From assembly GCA_964036275.1 (NCBI GenBank), contig CAXIWQ010000140.1:108002-172001 (forward strand): DNA of 64,000 nucleotides, in the 5' to 3' direction. Source of the DNA: Litoditis marina. Lineage: Eukaryota; Nematoda; Chromadorea; Rhabditida; Rhabditidae. The notes below the pieces were generated by a model. That model saw nothing but the letters and a program-made list of their open reading frames with translations. It was not told where the DNA came from and searched no databases. Numbering within the stretch: position 1 is the first letter of the stretch; each line of letters begins with the position of its first letter. Positions 48,351 to 61,180 of the stretch are shown piece by piece. Both the position numbers and the translations under genes were made by a program.

Positions 48351-51300
48351 ATTTTTTGGCTGTGCGCCACAGAATAGATTGTCGTATTAGGTTTTTGTAG
48401 CTGGGAGCAACAGACCTGATAGCCGTGTAAACTTTTTTTCTGTAGCTGCAAGCCAAAGAGTCGATAGCCGCGTTAATTCGTATTTCGTGGCTGTGCGCCA
48501 CAGAAGAGATAGTCGTATTGAGTTTTTGTAGCTGGGAGCAACAGATTTGATAACCGTATGAACTGTTCTTGGGAGCAAAGACTTGATAGCCGTATATTTT
48601 TTTTCTGTAGCTGCAAGGCAAAGAGTCAATAACCGCGTTAATTCGTCTTTTGTGGCTGTGCGCCACAGAATATATAGTCGTGTTAGGTCTTTGTAGCTGG
48701 GAGCAACAGACTTGATAGCCGTATGAACTTTTCTCTGTAACTGCAAGCCAACGAGTCGATTACCGCGTTTATTCGTATTTTGTGGCTGTGCGCCACAGAA
48801 TAGATTGTCGTATTAGGTTTTTGTAGCTGGGAGCAACAGATTAGATAGCCGTATGAAATGTTCTCTGTAGCTGCAAGGCAAAGAGTCGATAACCGCGTTA
48901 ATTCGTATTTTGTGGCTGTACGCCACAGAATAGATTGTCGTATCAGGTTTTTGTAGCTGGGAGCAAAAGACTTGATAGCCGTATTAACTTTTTTCTGTAG
49001 CTGCAAACAGTCGATAACCGCGTTGATTCGTATTTTGTGGCTGTGCGCCACAGAATAGATAGTCGTATTAGGTTTTTGTAGCTGGGAGCAACATACTTGA
49101 TAGCCGTATAAACTTTTTTCTGTAGCTGCACGGCAAAGAGTCAATAACCGCGTTAATTTGTCTTTTGTGGCTGTGCGCCACAGAATGTGAAGTCGTATTA
49201 CGTTTTTGTAGCTGGGAGCAACAGACTTGATAGCCGTATAAACTTTTTTCCGTAGCTGCAAGGCAAAGAGGTAATAACCGCGTTAATTTGTCTTTTGTGG
49301 CTGTGCACCACAGAATAGATAGTTGTATTGGGTTTTCCTAGCTGGGAGCAACAGACTTGATAGCCGTATAAACTTTTTTTTCTGTAGCTGCAAGGCAAAG
49401 AGTCGATAACCGCGTTTATTCGTATTTTGTGGCTGTGTGCCACAGAATAGATAGTTGTATTGGGTTTTTCTAGCTGGGAGCAACATACTTGATAGCCGTA
49501 TAAACTTTTTTCTGTAGCTGCAAAACAAAGAGTCAATAACCGCGTTAATCTGTCTTTTGTGGCTGTGCGCCACAAAACATAAAGTCGTATTAGGTTTTTG
49601 TAGTTGGGAGCAACAGACTTGATAGCCGTATTATTTTTTTTTCTGTAACTGCAAGCCAAAGAGTCGATAACCGCGTTAGTTCGTATTTTTTGGCTGTGCG
49701 CCACAGAATAGATAATCGTATTAGGTTTTTGTAGCTGGGAGCAACAGACTTGATAGCCGTATAAACTTTTTTCTGTAGCTGCAAGGCAAAAAGTCGATAA
49801 CCGCGTTAATTCGTATTTTGTGGCTGTGCGCCACAGAATAGATAGTCGTATTAGGTTTTTGTAGCTGGGAGCAACATACTTGATAGCCGTATAAACTTTT
49901 TTCTGTAGCTGCACGGCAAAGAGTCAATAACCGCGTTTATTTGTCTTTTGTGGCTGTGCGCCACAGAATATGAAGTCGTATTACGTTTTTGTAGCTGGGA
50001 GCAACAGACTTGATAGCCGTATAAACTTTTTTTCCGTAGCTGCAAGGCAAAGAGGTAATAACCGAGTTAATTTGTCTTTTGTGGCTGTGCGCCACAGAAT
50101 ATATAGTCGTATTAAGTTCTTGTAGCTGTGAGCAACACACTTGATAGCCGTATAAGCTTTTTTCTGTAGCTGCAAGCCACAGAGTCAATAACCGCGTTAA
50201 TTAGTACTTTGTGGTTGTGCACCACAGAATAGATTGTCGTATTAGGTTTTTGTAGCTGGGAGCAACATACTTGATAGCCGTATAAATTTTTTTCTGTAGC
50301 TGCAAGGCAAAGAGTCAATAACCGCGTTAATTTGTCTTTTGTGGCTGTGCGCCACAGAATATAAAGTCGTATTAGGTTTTTGTAGCCATGAGCAACAGAC
50401 CTGATAGCCGTATGAACTGTTCTCTGTAGCTGCAAGGCAAAAAGTCGATAACCGCGTTAATTCGTATTTTGTGGCTGTGCGCCACAGAATAGATTGTCGT
50501 ATTAGGTTTTTGTAGCTGGGAGCAACAGATTTGATAGCCGTATGAACTGTTCTCTGTAACTGCAAGCCAAAGAGTCGATAACCGCGTTAGTTCGTATTTC
50601 GTGGCTGTGCGCCACAGAAGAGATAGTCGTATTGAGTTTTTGTAGCTGGGAGCAACAGATTTGATAACCGTATGAACTGTTCTTGGGAGCAAAGACTTGA
50701 TAGCCGTATATTTTTTTTCTGTAGCTGCAAGGCAAAGAGTCAATAACCGCGTTAATTCGTCTTTTGTGGCTGTGCGCCACAGAATATATAGTCGTGTTAG
50801 GTCTTTGTAGCTGGGAGCAACAGACTTGATAGCCGTATGAACTTTTCTCTGTAACTGCAAGCCAACGAGTCGATTACCGCGTTTATTCGTATTTTGTGGC
50901 TGTGCGCCACAGAATAGATTGTCGTATTAGGTTTTTGTAGCTGGGAGCAACAGATTAGATAGCCGTATGAAATGTTCTCTGTAGCTGCAAGGCAAAGAGT
51001 CGATAACCGCGTTAATTCGTATTTTGTGGCTGTACGCCACAGAATAGATTGTCGTATCAGGTTTTTGTAGCTGGGAGCAAAAGACTTGATAGCCGTATTA
51101 ACTTTTTTCTGTAGCTGCAAACAGTCGATAACCGCGTTGATTCGTATTTTGTGGCTGTGCGCCACAGAATAGATAGTCGTATTAGGTTTTTGTAGCTGGC
51201 AGCAACAGATTTGATAGCCGTATGAACTGTTCTCTGTAACTGCAAGCCAAAGAGTCGATAACCGCGTTAGTTCGTATTTTTTGGCTGTGCGCCACAGAAT

Positions 51301-53449
51301 AGATTGTCGTATTAGGTTTTTGTAGCTGGGAGCAACAGACCTGATAGCCGTGTAAACTTTTTTTCTGTAGCTGCAAGCCAAAGAGTCGATAGCCGCGTTA
51401 ATTCGTATTTCGTGGCTGTGCGCCACAGAAGAGATAGTCGTATTGAGTTTTTGTAGCTGGGAGCAACAGATTTGATAACCGTATGAACTGTTCTTGGGAG
51501 CAAAGACTTGATAGCCGTATATTGTTTTTCTGTAGCTGCAAGGCAAAGAGTCAATAACCGCGTTAATTCGTCTTTTGTGGCTGTGCGCCACAGAATATAT
51601 AGTCGTGTTAGGTCTTTGTAGCTGGGAGCAACAGACTTGATAGCCGTATGAACTTTTCTCTGTAACTGCAAGCCAACGAGTCGATTACCGCGTTTATTCG
51701 TATTTTGTGGCTGTGCGCCACAGAATAGATTGTCGTATTAGGTTTTTGTAGCTGGGAGCAACAGATTAGATAGCCGTATGAAATGTTCTCTGTAGCTGCA
51801 AGGCAAAGAGTCGATAACCGCGTTAATTCGTATTTTGTGGCTGTACGCCACAGAATAGATTGTCGTATCAGGTTTTTGTAGCTGGGAGCAAAAGACTTGA
51901 TAGCCGTATTAACTTTTTTCTGTAGCTGCAAACAGTCGATAACCGCGTTGATTCGTATTTTGTGGCTGTGCGCCACAGAATAGATAGTCGTATTAGGTTT
52001 TTGTAGCTGGGAGCAACATACTTGATAGCCGTATAAACTTTTTTCTGTAGCTGCACGGCAAAGAGTCAATAACCGCGTTAATTTGTCTTTTGTGGCTGTG
52101 CGCCACAGAATGTGAAGTCGTATTACGTTTTTGTAGCTGGGAGCAACAGACTTGATAGCCGTATAAACTTTTTTCCGTAGCTGCAAGGCAAAGAGGTAAT
52201 AACCGCGTTAATTTGTCTTTTGTGGCTGTGCACCACAGAATAGATAGTTGTATTGGGTTTTCCTAGCTGGGAGCAACAGACTTGATAGCCGTATAAACTT
52301 TTTTTTCTGTAGCTGCAAGGCAAAGAGTCGATAACCGCGTTTATTCGTATTTTGTGGCTGTGTGCCACAGAATAGATAGTTGTATTGGGTTTTTCTAGCT
52401 GGGAGCAACATACTTGATAGCCGTATAAACTTTTTTCTGTAGCTGCAAAACAAAGAGTCAATAACCGCGTTAATCTGTCTTTTGTGGCTGTGCGCCACAA
52501 AACATAAAGTCGTATTAGGTTTTTGTAGTTGGGAGCAACAGACTTGATAGCCGTATTATTTTTTTTTCTGTAACTGCAAGCCAAAGAGTCGATAACCGCG
52601 TTAGTTCGTATTTTTTGGCTGTGCGCCACAGAATAGATAATCGTATTAGGTTTTTGTAGCTGGGAGCAACAGACTTGATAGCCGTATAAACTTTTTTCTG
52701 TAGCTGCAAGGCAAAAAGTCGATAACCGCGTTAATTCGTATTTTGTGGCTGTGCGCCACAGAATAGATAGTCGTATTAGGTTTTTGTAGCTGGGAGCAAC
52801 ATACTTGATAGCCGTATAAACTTTTTTCTGTAGCTGCACGGCAAAGAGTCAATAACCGCGTTTATTTGTCTTTTGTGGCTGTGCGCCACAGAATATGAAG
52901 TCGTATTACGTTTTTGTAGCTGGGAGCAACAGACTTGATAGCCGTATAAACTTTTTTTCCGTAGCTGCAAGGCAAAGAGGTAATAACCGAGTTAATTTGT
53001 CTTTTGTGGCTGTGCGCCACAGAATATATAGTCGTATTAAGTTCTTGTAGCTGTGAGCAACACACTTGATAGCCGTATAAGCTTTTTTCTGTAGCTGCAA
53101 GCCACAGAGTCAATAACCGCGTTAATTAGTACTTTGTGGTTGTGCACCACAGAATAGATTGTCGTATTAGGTTTTTGTAGCTGGGAGCAACATACTTGAT
53201 AGCCGTATAAATTTTTTTCTGTAGCTGCAAGGCAAAGAGTCAATAACCGCGTTAATTTGTCTTTTGTGGCTGTGCGCCACAGAATATAAAGTCGTATTAG
53301 GTTTTTGTAGCCATGAGCAACAGACCTGATAGCCGTATGAACTGTTCTCTGTAGCTGCAAGGCAAAAAGTCGATAACCGCGTTAATTCGTATTTTGTGGC
53401 TGTGCGCCACATAATAGATTGTCGTATTAGGTTTTTGTAGCTGGGAGCA
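47600..53449 (+). repeat. HOR of 2,925 bp, two adjoining copies
   Basis: 47,600-50,524 matches 50,525-53,449. Shared private markers include GAATGTGAAG (near 49,185 and 52,110), GGGTTTTCCTAG (near 49,331 and 52,256) and GTTAGTTCG followed by GATAATCG. Copy 2 has AATTGTTTTTCTG near 51,523 in place of the all-T run, and CACATAATAG near 53,410. The period is 22 x 130 + 2 x 35 - 2 x 5 + 5. Confidence 0.82.
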
Positions 53450-56400
53450 ACAGATTTGATAGCCGTATGAACTGTTTACTGTAAATGCAAGTCAAAGAGT
53501 CGATAACCGCGTAAATTCGTATTTCGTGGCTGTGCGCCACAGAATAGATAGTCGTATTACTTTCTTGTAGCTGGGAGCAACAGACTTGATAGCCGTATGA
53601 ACTTTTTTTTCTGTAGCTGCAAGGCAAAGATTTAATAACCGCGTTAATTCGTCTTTTGTGGCTGTGCGCCACAGAATATTCAGTCGTATTAAGTTCTTGT
53701 AGCTGTGAGCAACACACTTGATAGCCGTATAAGCTTTTTTTCTGTAGCTGCAAGCCACAAAGTCAATAACCGCGTCAATTCGTACTTTGTGGTTGTGCAC
53801 CACAGAATAGATTGTCGTATTAGGTTTTTGTAGCTGGGAGCAACAGATTAGATAGCCGTATGAAATGTTCTCTGTAGCTGCAAGGCAAAGAGTCGATAAC
53901 CGCGTTAATTCGTATTTTGTGGCTGTACGCCACAGAATAGATTGTCGTATCAGGTTTTTGTAGCTGGGAGCAAAAGACTTGATAGCCGTATTAACTTTTT
54001 TCTGTAGCTGCAAACAGTCGATAACCGCGTTGATTCGTATTTTTTGGCTGTGCGCCACAGAATAGATAATCGTATTAGGTTTTTGTAGCTGGGAGCAACA
54101 GACTTGATAGCCGTATAAACTTTTTTCTGTAGCTGCAAGGCAAAAAGTCGATAACCGCGTTAATTCGTATTTTGTGGCTGTGCGCCACAGAATAGATAGT
54201 CGTATTAGGTTTTTGTAGCTGGGAGCAACATACTTGATAGCCGTATAAACTTTTTTCTGTAGCTGCACGGCAAAGAGTCGATAACCGCGTTAATTTGTCT
54301 TTTGTGGCTGTGCGCCACAGAATATATAGTCGTATTAAGTTCTTGTAGCTGTGAGCAACACACTTGATAGCCGTATAAGCTTTTTTCTGTAGCTGCAAGC
54401 CACAGAGTCAATAACCGCGTTAATTAGTACTTTGTGGTTGTGCACCACAGAATAGATTGTCGTATTAGGTTTTTGTAGCTGGGAGCAACATACTTGATAG
54501 CCGTATAAATTTTTTTCTGTAGCTGCAAGGCAAAGAGTCAATAACCGCGTTAATTTGTCTTTTGTGGCTGTGCGCCACAGAATATAAAGTCGTATTAGGT
54601 TTTTGTAGCCATGAGCAACAGACCTGATAGCCGTATGAACTGTTCTCTGTAGCTGCAAGGCAAAAAGTCGATAACCGCGTTAATTCGTATTTTGTGGCTG
54701 TGCGCCACAGAATAGATTGTCGTATTAGGTTTTTGTAGCTGGGAGCAACAGATTTGATAGCCGTATGAACTGTTTACTGTAAATGCAAGTCAAAGAGTCG
54801 ATAACCGCGTAAATTCGTATTTCGTGGCTGTGCGCCACAGAATAGATAGTCGTATTACTTTCTTGTAGCTGGGAGCAACAGACTTGATAGCCGTATGAAC
54901 TTTTTTTTCTGTAGCTGCAAGGCAAAGATTTAATAACCGCGTTAATTCGTCTTTTGTGGCTGTGCGCCACAGAATATTCAGTCGTATTAAGTTCTTGTAG
55001 CTGTGAGCAACACACTTGATAGCCGTATAAGCTTTTTTTCTGTAGCTGCAAGCCACAAAGTCAATAACCGCGTCAATTCGTACTTTGTGGTTGTGCACCA
55101 CAGAATAGATTGTCGTATTAGGTTTTTGTAGCTGGGAGCAACAGATTAGATAGCCGTATGAAATGTTCTCTGTAGCTGCAAGGCAAAGAGTCGATAACCG
55201 CGTTAATTCGTATTTTGTGGCTGTACGCCACAGAATAGATTGTCGTATCAGGTTTTTGTAGCTGGGAGCAAAAGACTTGATAGCCGTATTAACTTTTTTC
55301 TGTAGCTGCAAACAGTCGATAACCGCGTTGATTCGTATTTTTTGGCTGTGCGCCACAGAATAGATAATCGTATTAGGTTTTTGTAGCTGGGAGCAACAGA
55401 CTTGATAGCCGTATAAACTTTTTTCTGTAGCTGCAAGGCAAAAAGTCGATAACCGCGTTAATTCGTATTTTGTGGCTGTGCGCCACAGAATAGATAGTCG
55501 TATTAGGTTTTTGTAGCTGGGAGCAACATACTTGATAGCCGTATAAACTTTTTTCTGTAGCTGCACGGCAAAGAGTCGATAACCGCGTTAATTTGTCTTT
55601 TGTGGCTGTGCGCCACAGAATATATAGTCGTATTAAGTTCTTGTAGCTGTGAGCAACACACTTGATAGCCGTATAAGCTTTTTTCTGTAGCTGCAAGCCA
55701 CAGAGTCAATAACCGCGTTAATTAGTACTTTGTGGTTGTGCACCACAGAATAGATTGTCGTATTAGGTTTTTGTAGCTGGGAGCAACATACTTGATAGCC
55801 GTATAAATTTTTTTCTGTAGCTGCAAGGCAAAGAGTCAATAACCGCGTTAATTTGTCTTTTGTGGCTGTGCGCCACAGAATATAAAGTCGTATTAGGTTT
55901 TTGTAGCCATGAGCAACAGACCTGATAGCCGTATGAACTGTTCTCTGTAGCTGCAAGGCAAAAAGTCGATAACCGCGTTAATTCGTATTTTGTGGCTGTG
56001 CGCCACAGAATAGATTGTCGTATTAGGTTTTTGTAGCTGGGAGCAACAGATTTGATAGCCGTATGAACTGTTTACTGTAAATGCAAGTCAAAGAGTCGAT
56101 AACCGCGTAAATTCGTATTTCGTGGCTGTGCGCCACAGAATAGATAGTCGTATTACTTTCTTGTAGCTGGGAGCAACAGACTTGATAGCCGTATGAACTT
56201 TTTTTTCTGTAGCTGCAAGGCAAAGATTTAATAACCGCGTTAATTCGTCTTTTGTGGCTGTGCGCCACAGAATATTCAGTCGTATTAAGTTCTTGTAGCT
56301 GTGAGCAACACACTTGATAGCCGTATAAGCTTTTTTTCTGTAGCTGCAAGCCACAAAGTCAATAACCGCGTCAATTCGTACTTTGTGGTTGTGCACCACA

Positions 56401-57980
56401 GAATAGATTGTCGTATTAGGTTTTTGTAGCTGGGAGCAACAGATTAGATAGCCGTATGAAATGTTCTCTGTAGCTGCAAGGCAAAGAGTCGATAACCGCG
56501 TTAATTCGTATTTTGTGGCTGTACGCCACAGAATAGATTGTCGTATCAGGTTTTTGTAGCTGGGAGCAAAAGACTTGATAGCCGTATTAACTTTTTTCTG
56601 TAGCTGCAAACAGTCGATAACCGCGTTGATTCGTATTTTTTGGCTGTGCGCCACAGAATAGATAATCGTATTAGGTTTTTGTAGCTGGGAGCAACAGACT
56701 TGATAGCCGTATAAACTTTTTTCTGTAGCTGCAAGGCAAAAAGTCGATAACCGCGTTAATTCGTATTTTGTGGCTGTGCGCCACAGAATAGATAGTCGTA
56801 TTAGGTTTTTGTAGCTGGGAGCAACATACTTGATAGCCGTATAAACTTTTTTCTGTAGCTGCACGGCAAAGAGTCAATAACCGCGTTTATTTGTCTTTTG
56901 TGGCTGTGCGCCACAGAATATGAAGTCGTATTACGTTTTTGTAGCTGGGAGCAACAGACTTGATAGCCGTATAAACTTTTTTTCCGTAGCTGCAAGGCAA
57001 AGAGGTAATAACCGAGTTAATTTGTCTTTTGTGGCTGTGCGCCACAGAATATATAGTCGTATTAAGTTCTTGTAGCTGTGAGCAACACACTTGATAGCCG
57101 TATAAGCTTTTTTCTGTAGCTGCAAGCCACAGAGTCAATAACCGCGTTAATTAGTACTTTGTGGTTGTGCACCACAGAATAGATTGTCGTATTAGGTTTT
57201 TGTAGCTGGGAGCAACATACTTGATAGCCGTATAAATTTTTTTCTGTAGCTGCAAGGCAAAGAGTCAATAACCGCGTTAATTTGTCTTTTGTGGCTGTGC
57301 GCCACAGAATATAAAGTCGTATTAGGTTTTTGTAGCCACGAGCAACAGACCTGATAGCCGTATGAACTGTTCTCTGTAGCTGCAAGGCAAAAAGTCGATA
57401 ACCGCGTTAATTCGTATTTTGTGGCTGTGCGCCACAGAATAGATTGTCGTATTAGGTTTTTGTAGCTGGGAGCAACAGATTTGATAGCCGTATGAACTGT
57501 TTACTGTAAATGCAAGTCAAAGAGTCGATAACCGCGTAAATTCGTATTTCGTGGCTGTGCGCCACAGAATAGATAGTCGTATTACTTTCTTGTAGCTGGG
57601 AGCAACAGACTTGATAGCCGTATGAACTTTTTTTTCTGTAGCTGCAAGGCAAAGATTTAATAACCGCGTTAATTCGTCTTTTGTGGCTGTGCGCCACAGA
57701 ATATTCAGTCGTATTAAGTTCTTGTAGCTGTGAGCAACACACTTGATAGCCGTATAAGCTTTTTTTCTGTAGCTGCAAGCCACAAAGTCAATAACCGCGT
57801 CAATTCGTACTTTGTGGTTGTGCACCACAGAATAGATTGTCGTATTAGGTTTTTGTAGCTGGGAGCAACAGATTAGATAGCCGTATGAAATGTTCTCTGT
57901 AGCTGCAAGGCAAAGAGTCGATAACCGCGTTAATTCGTATTTTGTGGCTGTACGCCACAGAATAGATTGTCGTATCAGGT
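52995..57980 (+). repeat. HOR of 1,298 bp x2, then a 1,429-bp form and a partial copy
   Basis: Copies start near 52,995, 54,293 and 55,591; the third is 1,429 bp long, and a further partial copy runs from 57,020 to about 57,980. The longer form holds one extra monomer of 131 bp (about 56,870-57,000, the ATGAAGTCGTATTACG unit). In the short forms GCACGGCAAAGAGTC joins GATAACCGCGTTAATTTG directly, a join consistent with loss of exactly one monomer by exchange in register. A private CCACGAGCAAC is at 57,338. Confidence 0.83.
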
Positions 57981-60900
57981 TTTTGTAGCTGGGAGCAAAA
58001 GACTTGATAGCCGTATTAACTTTTTTCTGTAGCTGCAAACAGTCGATAACCGCGTTGATTCGTATTTTGTGGCTGTGCGCCACAGAATAGATAGTCGTAT
58101 TAGGTTTTTGTAGCTGGCAGCAACAGATTTGATAGCCGTATGAACTGTTCTCTGTAACTGCAAGCCAAAGAGTCGATAACCGCGTTAGTTCGTATTTTTT
58201 GGCTGTGCGCCACAGAATAGATTGTCGTATTAGGTTTTTGTAGCTGGGAGCAACAGACCTGATAGCCGTGTAAACTTTTTTTCTGTAGCTGCAAGCCAAA
58301 GAGTCGATAGCCGCGTTAATTCGTATTTCGTGGCTGTGCGCCACAGAAGAGATAGTCGTATTGAGTTTTTGTAGCTGGGAGCAACAGATTTGATAACCGT
58401 ATGAACTGTTCTTGGGAGCAAAGACTTGATAGCCGTATATATTTTTTTCTGTAGCTGCAAGGCAAAGAGTCAATAACCGCGTTAATTCGTCTTTTGTGGC
58501 TGTGCGCCACAGAATATATAGTCGTGTTAGGTCTTTGTAGCTGGGAGCAACAGACTTGATAGCCGTATGAACTTTTCTCTGTAACTGCAAGCCAACGAGT
58601 CGATTACCGCGTTTATTCGTATTTTGTGGCTGTGCGCCACAGAATAGATTGTCGTATTAGGTTTTTGTAGCTGGGAGCAACAGATTAGATAGCCGTATGA
58701 AATGTTCTCTGTAGCTGCAAGGCAAAGAGTCGATAACCGCGTTAATTCGTATTTTGTGGCTGTACGCCACAGAATAGATTGTCGTATCAGGTTTTTGTAG
58801 CTGGGAGCAAAAGACTTGATAGCCGTATTAACTTTTTTCTGTAGCTGCAAACAGTCGATAACCGCGTTGATTCGTATTTTGTGGCTGTGCGCCACAGAAT
58901 AGATAGTCGTATTAGGTTTTTGTAGCTGGGAGCAACATACTTGATAGCCGTATGAACTTTTTTCTGTAGCTGCACGGCAAAGAGTCATTAACCGCGTTAA
59001 TTTGTCTTTTGTGGCTGTGCGCCACAGAATATGAAGTCGTATTACGTTTTTGTAGCTGGGAGCAACAGACTTGATAGCCGTATAAACTTTTTTCCGTAGC
59101 TGCAAGGCAAATAGGTAATAACCGCGTTAATTTGTCTTTTGTGGCTGTGCACCACAGAATAGATAGTTGTATTGGGTTTTTCTAGCTGGGAGCAACAGAC
59201 TTGATAGCCGTATAAACTTTTTTTTCTGTAGCTGCAAGGCAAAGAGTCGATAACCGCGTTTATTCGTATTTTGTGGCTGTGTGCCACAGAATAGATAGTT
59301 GTATTGGGTTTTTCTAGCTGGGAGCAACATACTTGATAGCCGTATGAACTTTTTTCTGTAGCTGCAAAACAAAGAGTCAATAACCGCGTTAATCTGTCTT
59401 TTGTGGCTGTGCGCCACAAAACATAAACTCGTATTAGGTTTTTGTAGTTGGGAGCAACAGACTTGATAGCCGTATTATTTTTTTTTCTGTAACTGCAAGC
59501 CGAAGAGTCGATAACCGCGTTAATTCGTATTTCGTGGCTGTGCGCCACAGAATAGATAATCGTATTAGGTTTTTGTAGCTGGGAGCAACAGACTTGATAG
59601 CCGTATAAACTTTTTTCTGTAGCTGCAAGGCAAAAAGTCGATAACCGCGTTAATTCGTATTTTGTGGCTGTGCGCCACAGAATAGATAGTCGTATTAGGT
59701 TTTTGTAGCTGGGAGCAACATACTTGATAGCCGTATAAACTTTTTTCTGTAGCTGCAAGGCAAAAAGTCGATAACCGCGTTAATTCGTATTTTGTGGCTG
59801 TACGCCACAGAATAGATTGTCGTATCAGGTTTTTGTAGCTGGGAGCAAAAGACTTGATAGCCGTATTAACTTTTTTCTGTAGCTGCAAACAGTCGATAAC
59901 CGCGTTGATTCGTATTTTGTGGCTGTGCGCCACAGAATAGATAGTCGTATTAGGTTTTTGTAGCTGGGAGCAACATACTTGATAGCCGTATGAACTTTTT
60001 TCTGTAGCTGCACGGCAAAAAGTCGATAACCGCGTTAATTCGTATTTTGTGGCTGTGCGCCACAGAATAGATAGTCGTATTAGGTTTTTGTAGCTGGGAG
60101 CAACATACTTGATAGCCGTATAAACTTTTTTCTGTAGCTGCAAGGCAAAAAGTCGATAACCGCGTTAATTCGTATTTTGTGGCTGTACGCCACAGAATAG
60201 ATTGTCGTATCAGGTTTTTGTAGCTGGGAGCAAAAGACTTGATAGCCGTATTAACTTTTTTCTGTAGCTGCAAACAGTCGATAACCGCGTTGATTCGTAT
60301 TTTGTGGCTGTGCGCCACAGAATAGATAGTCGTATTAGGTTTTTGTAGCTGGGAGCAACATACTTGATAGCCGTATGAACTTTTTTCTGTAGCTGCACGG
60401 CAAAGAGTCATTAACCGCGTTAATTTGTCTTTTGTGGCTGTGCGCCACAGAATATGAAGTCGTATTACGTTTTTGTAGCTGGGAGCAACAGACTTGATAG
60501 CCGTATAAACTTTTTTCCGTAGCTGCAAGGCAAATAGGTAATAACCGCGTTAATTTGTCTTTTGTGGCTGTGCACCACAGAATAGATAGTTGTATTGGGT
60601 TTTTCTAGCTGGGAGCAACAGACTTGATAGCCGTATAAACTTTTTTTTCTGTAGCTGCAAGGCAAAGAGTCGATAACCGCGTTTATTCGTATTTTGTGGC
60701 TGTGTGCCACAGAATAGATAGTTGTATTGGGTTTTTCTAGCTGGGAGCAACATACTTGATAGCCGTATGAACTTTTTTCTGTAGCTGCAAAACAAAGAGT
60801 CAATAACCGCGTTAATCTGTCTTTTGTGGCTGTGCGCCACAAAACATAAACTCGTATTAGGTTTTTGTAGTTGGGAGCAACAGACTTGATAGCCGTATTA

Positions 60901-61180
60901 TTTTTTTTTCTGTAACTGCAAGCCGAAGAGTCGATAACCGCGTTAATTCGTATTTCGTGGCTGTGCGCCACAGAATAGATAATCGTATTAGGTTTTTGTA
61001 GCTGGGAGCAACAGACTTGATAGCCGTATAAACTTTTTTCTGTAGCTGCAAGGCAAAAAGTCGATAACCGCGTTAATTCGTATTTTGTGGCTGTGCGCCA
61101 CAGAATAGATAGTCGTATTAGGTTTTTGTAGCTGGGAGCAACATACTTGATAGCCGTATAAACTTTTTTCTGTAGCTGCA
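57981..61180 (+). repeat. HOR of 1,423 bp with a 385-bp tandem between the copies
   Basis: 58,745-59,757 matches 60,168-61,180 at 1,423 bp, sharing the private GAGTCATTAACC (58,985 and 60,408) and GCAAATAGG (59,106 and 60,529). Between them, 59,758-60,167 is a 385-bp tandem (three units, one of 125 bp). 57,981-58,744 continues the C-type series with the 165-bp unit at 58,409. Confidence 0.78.
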
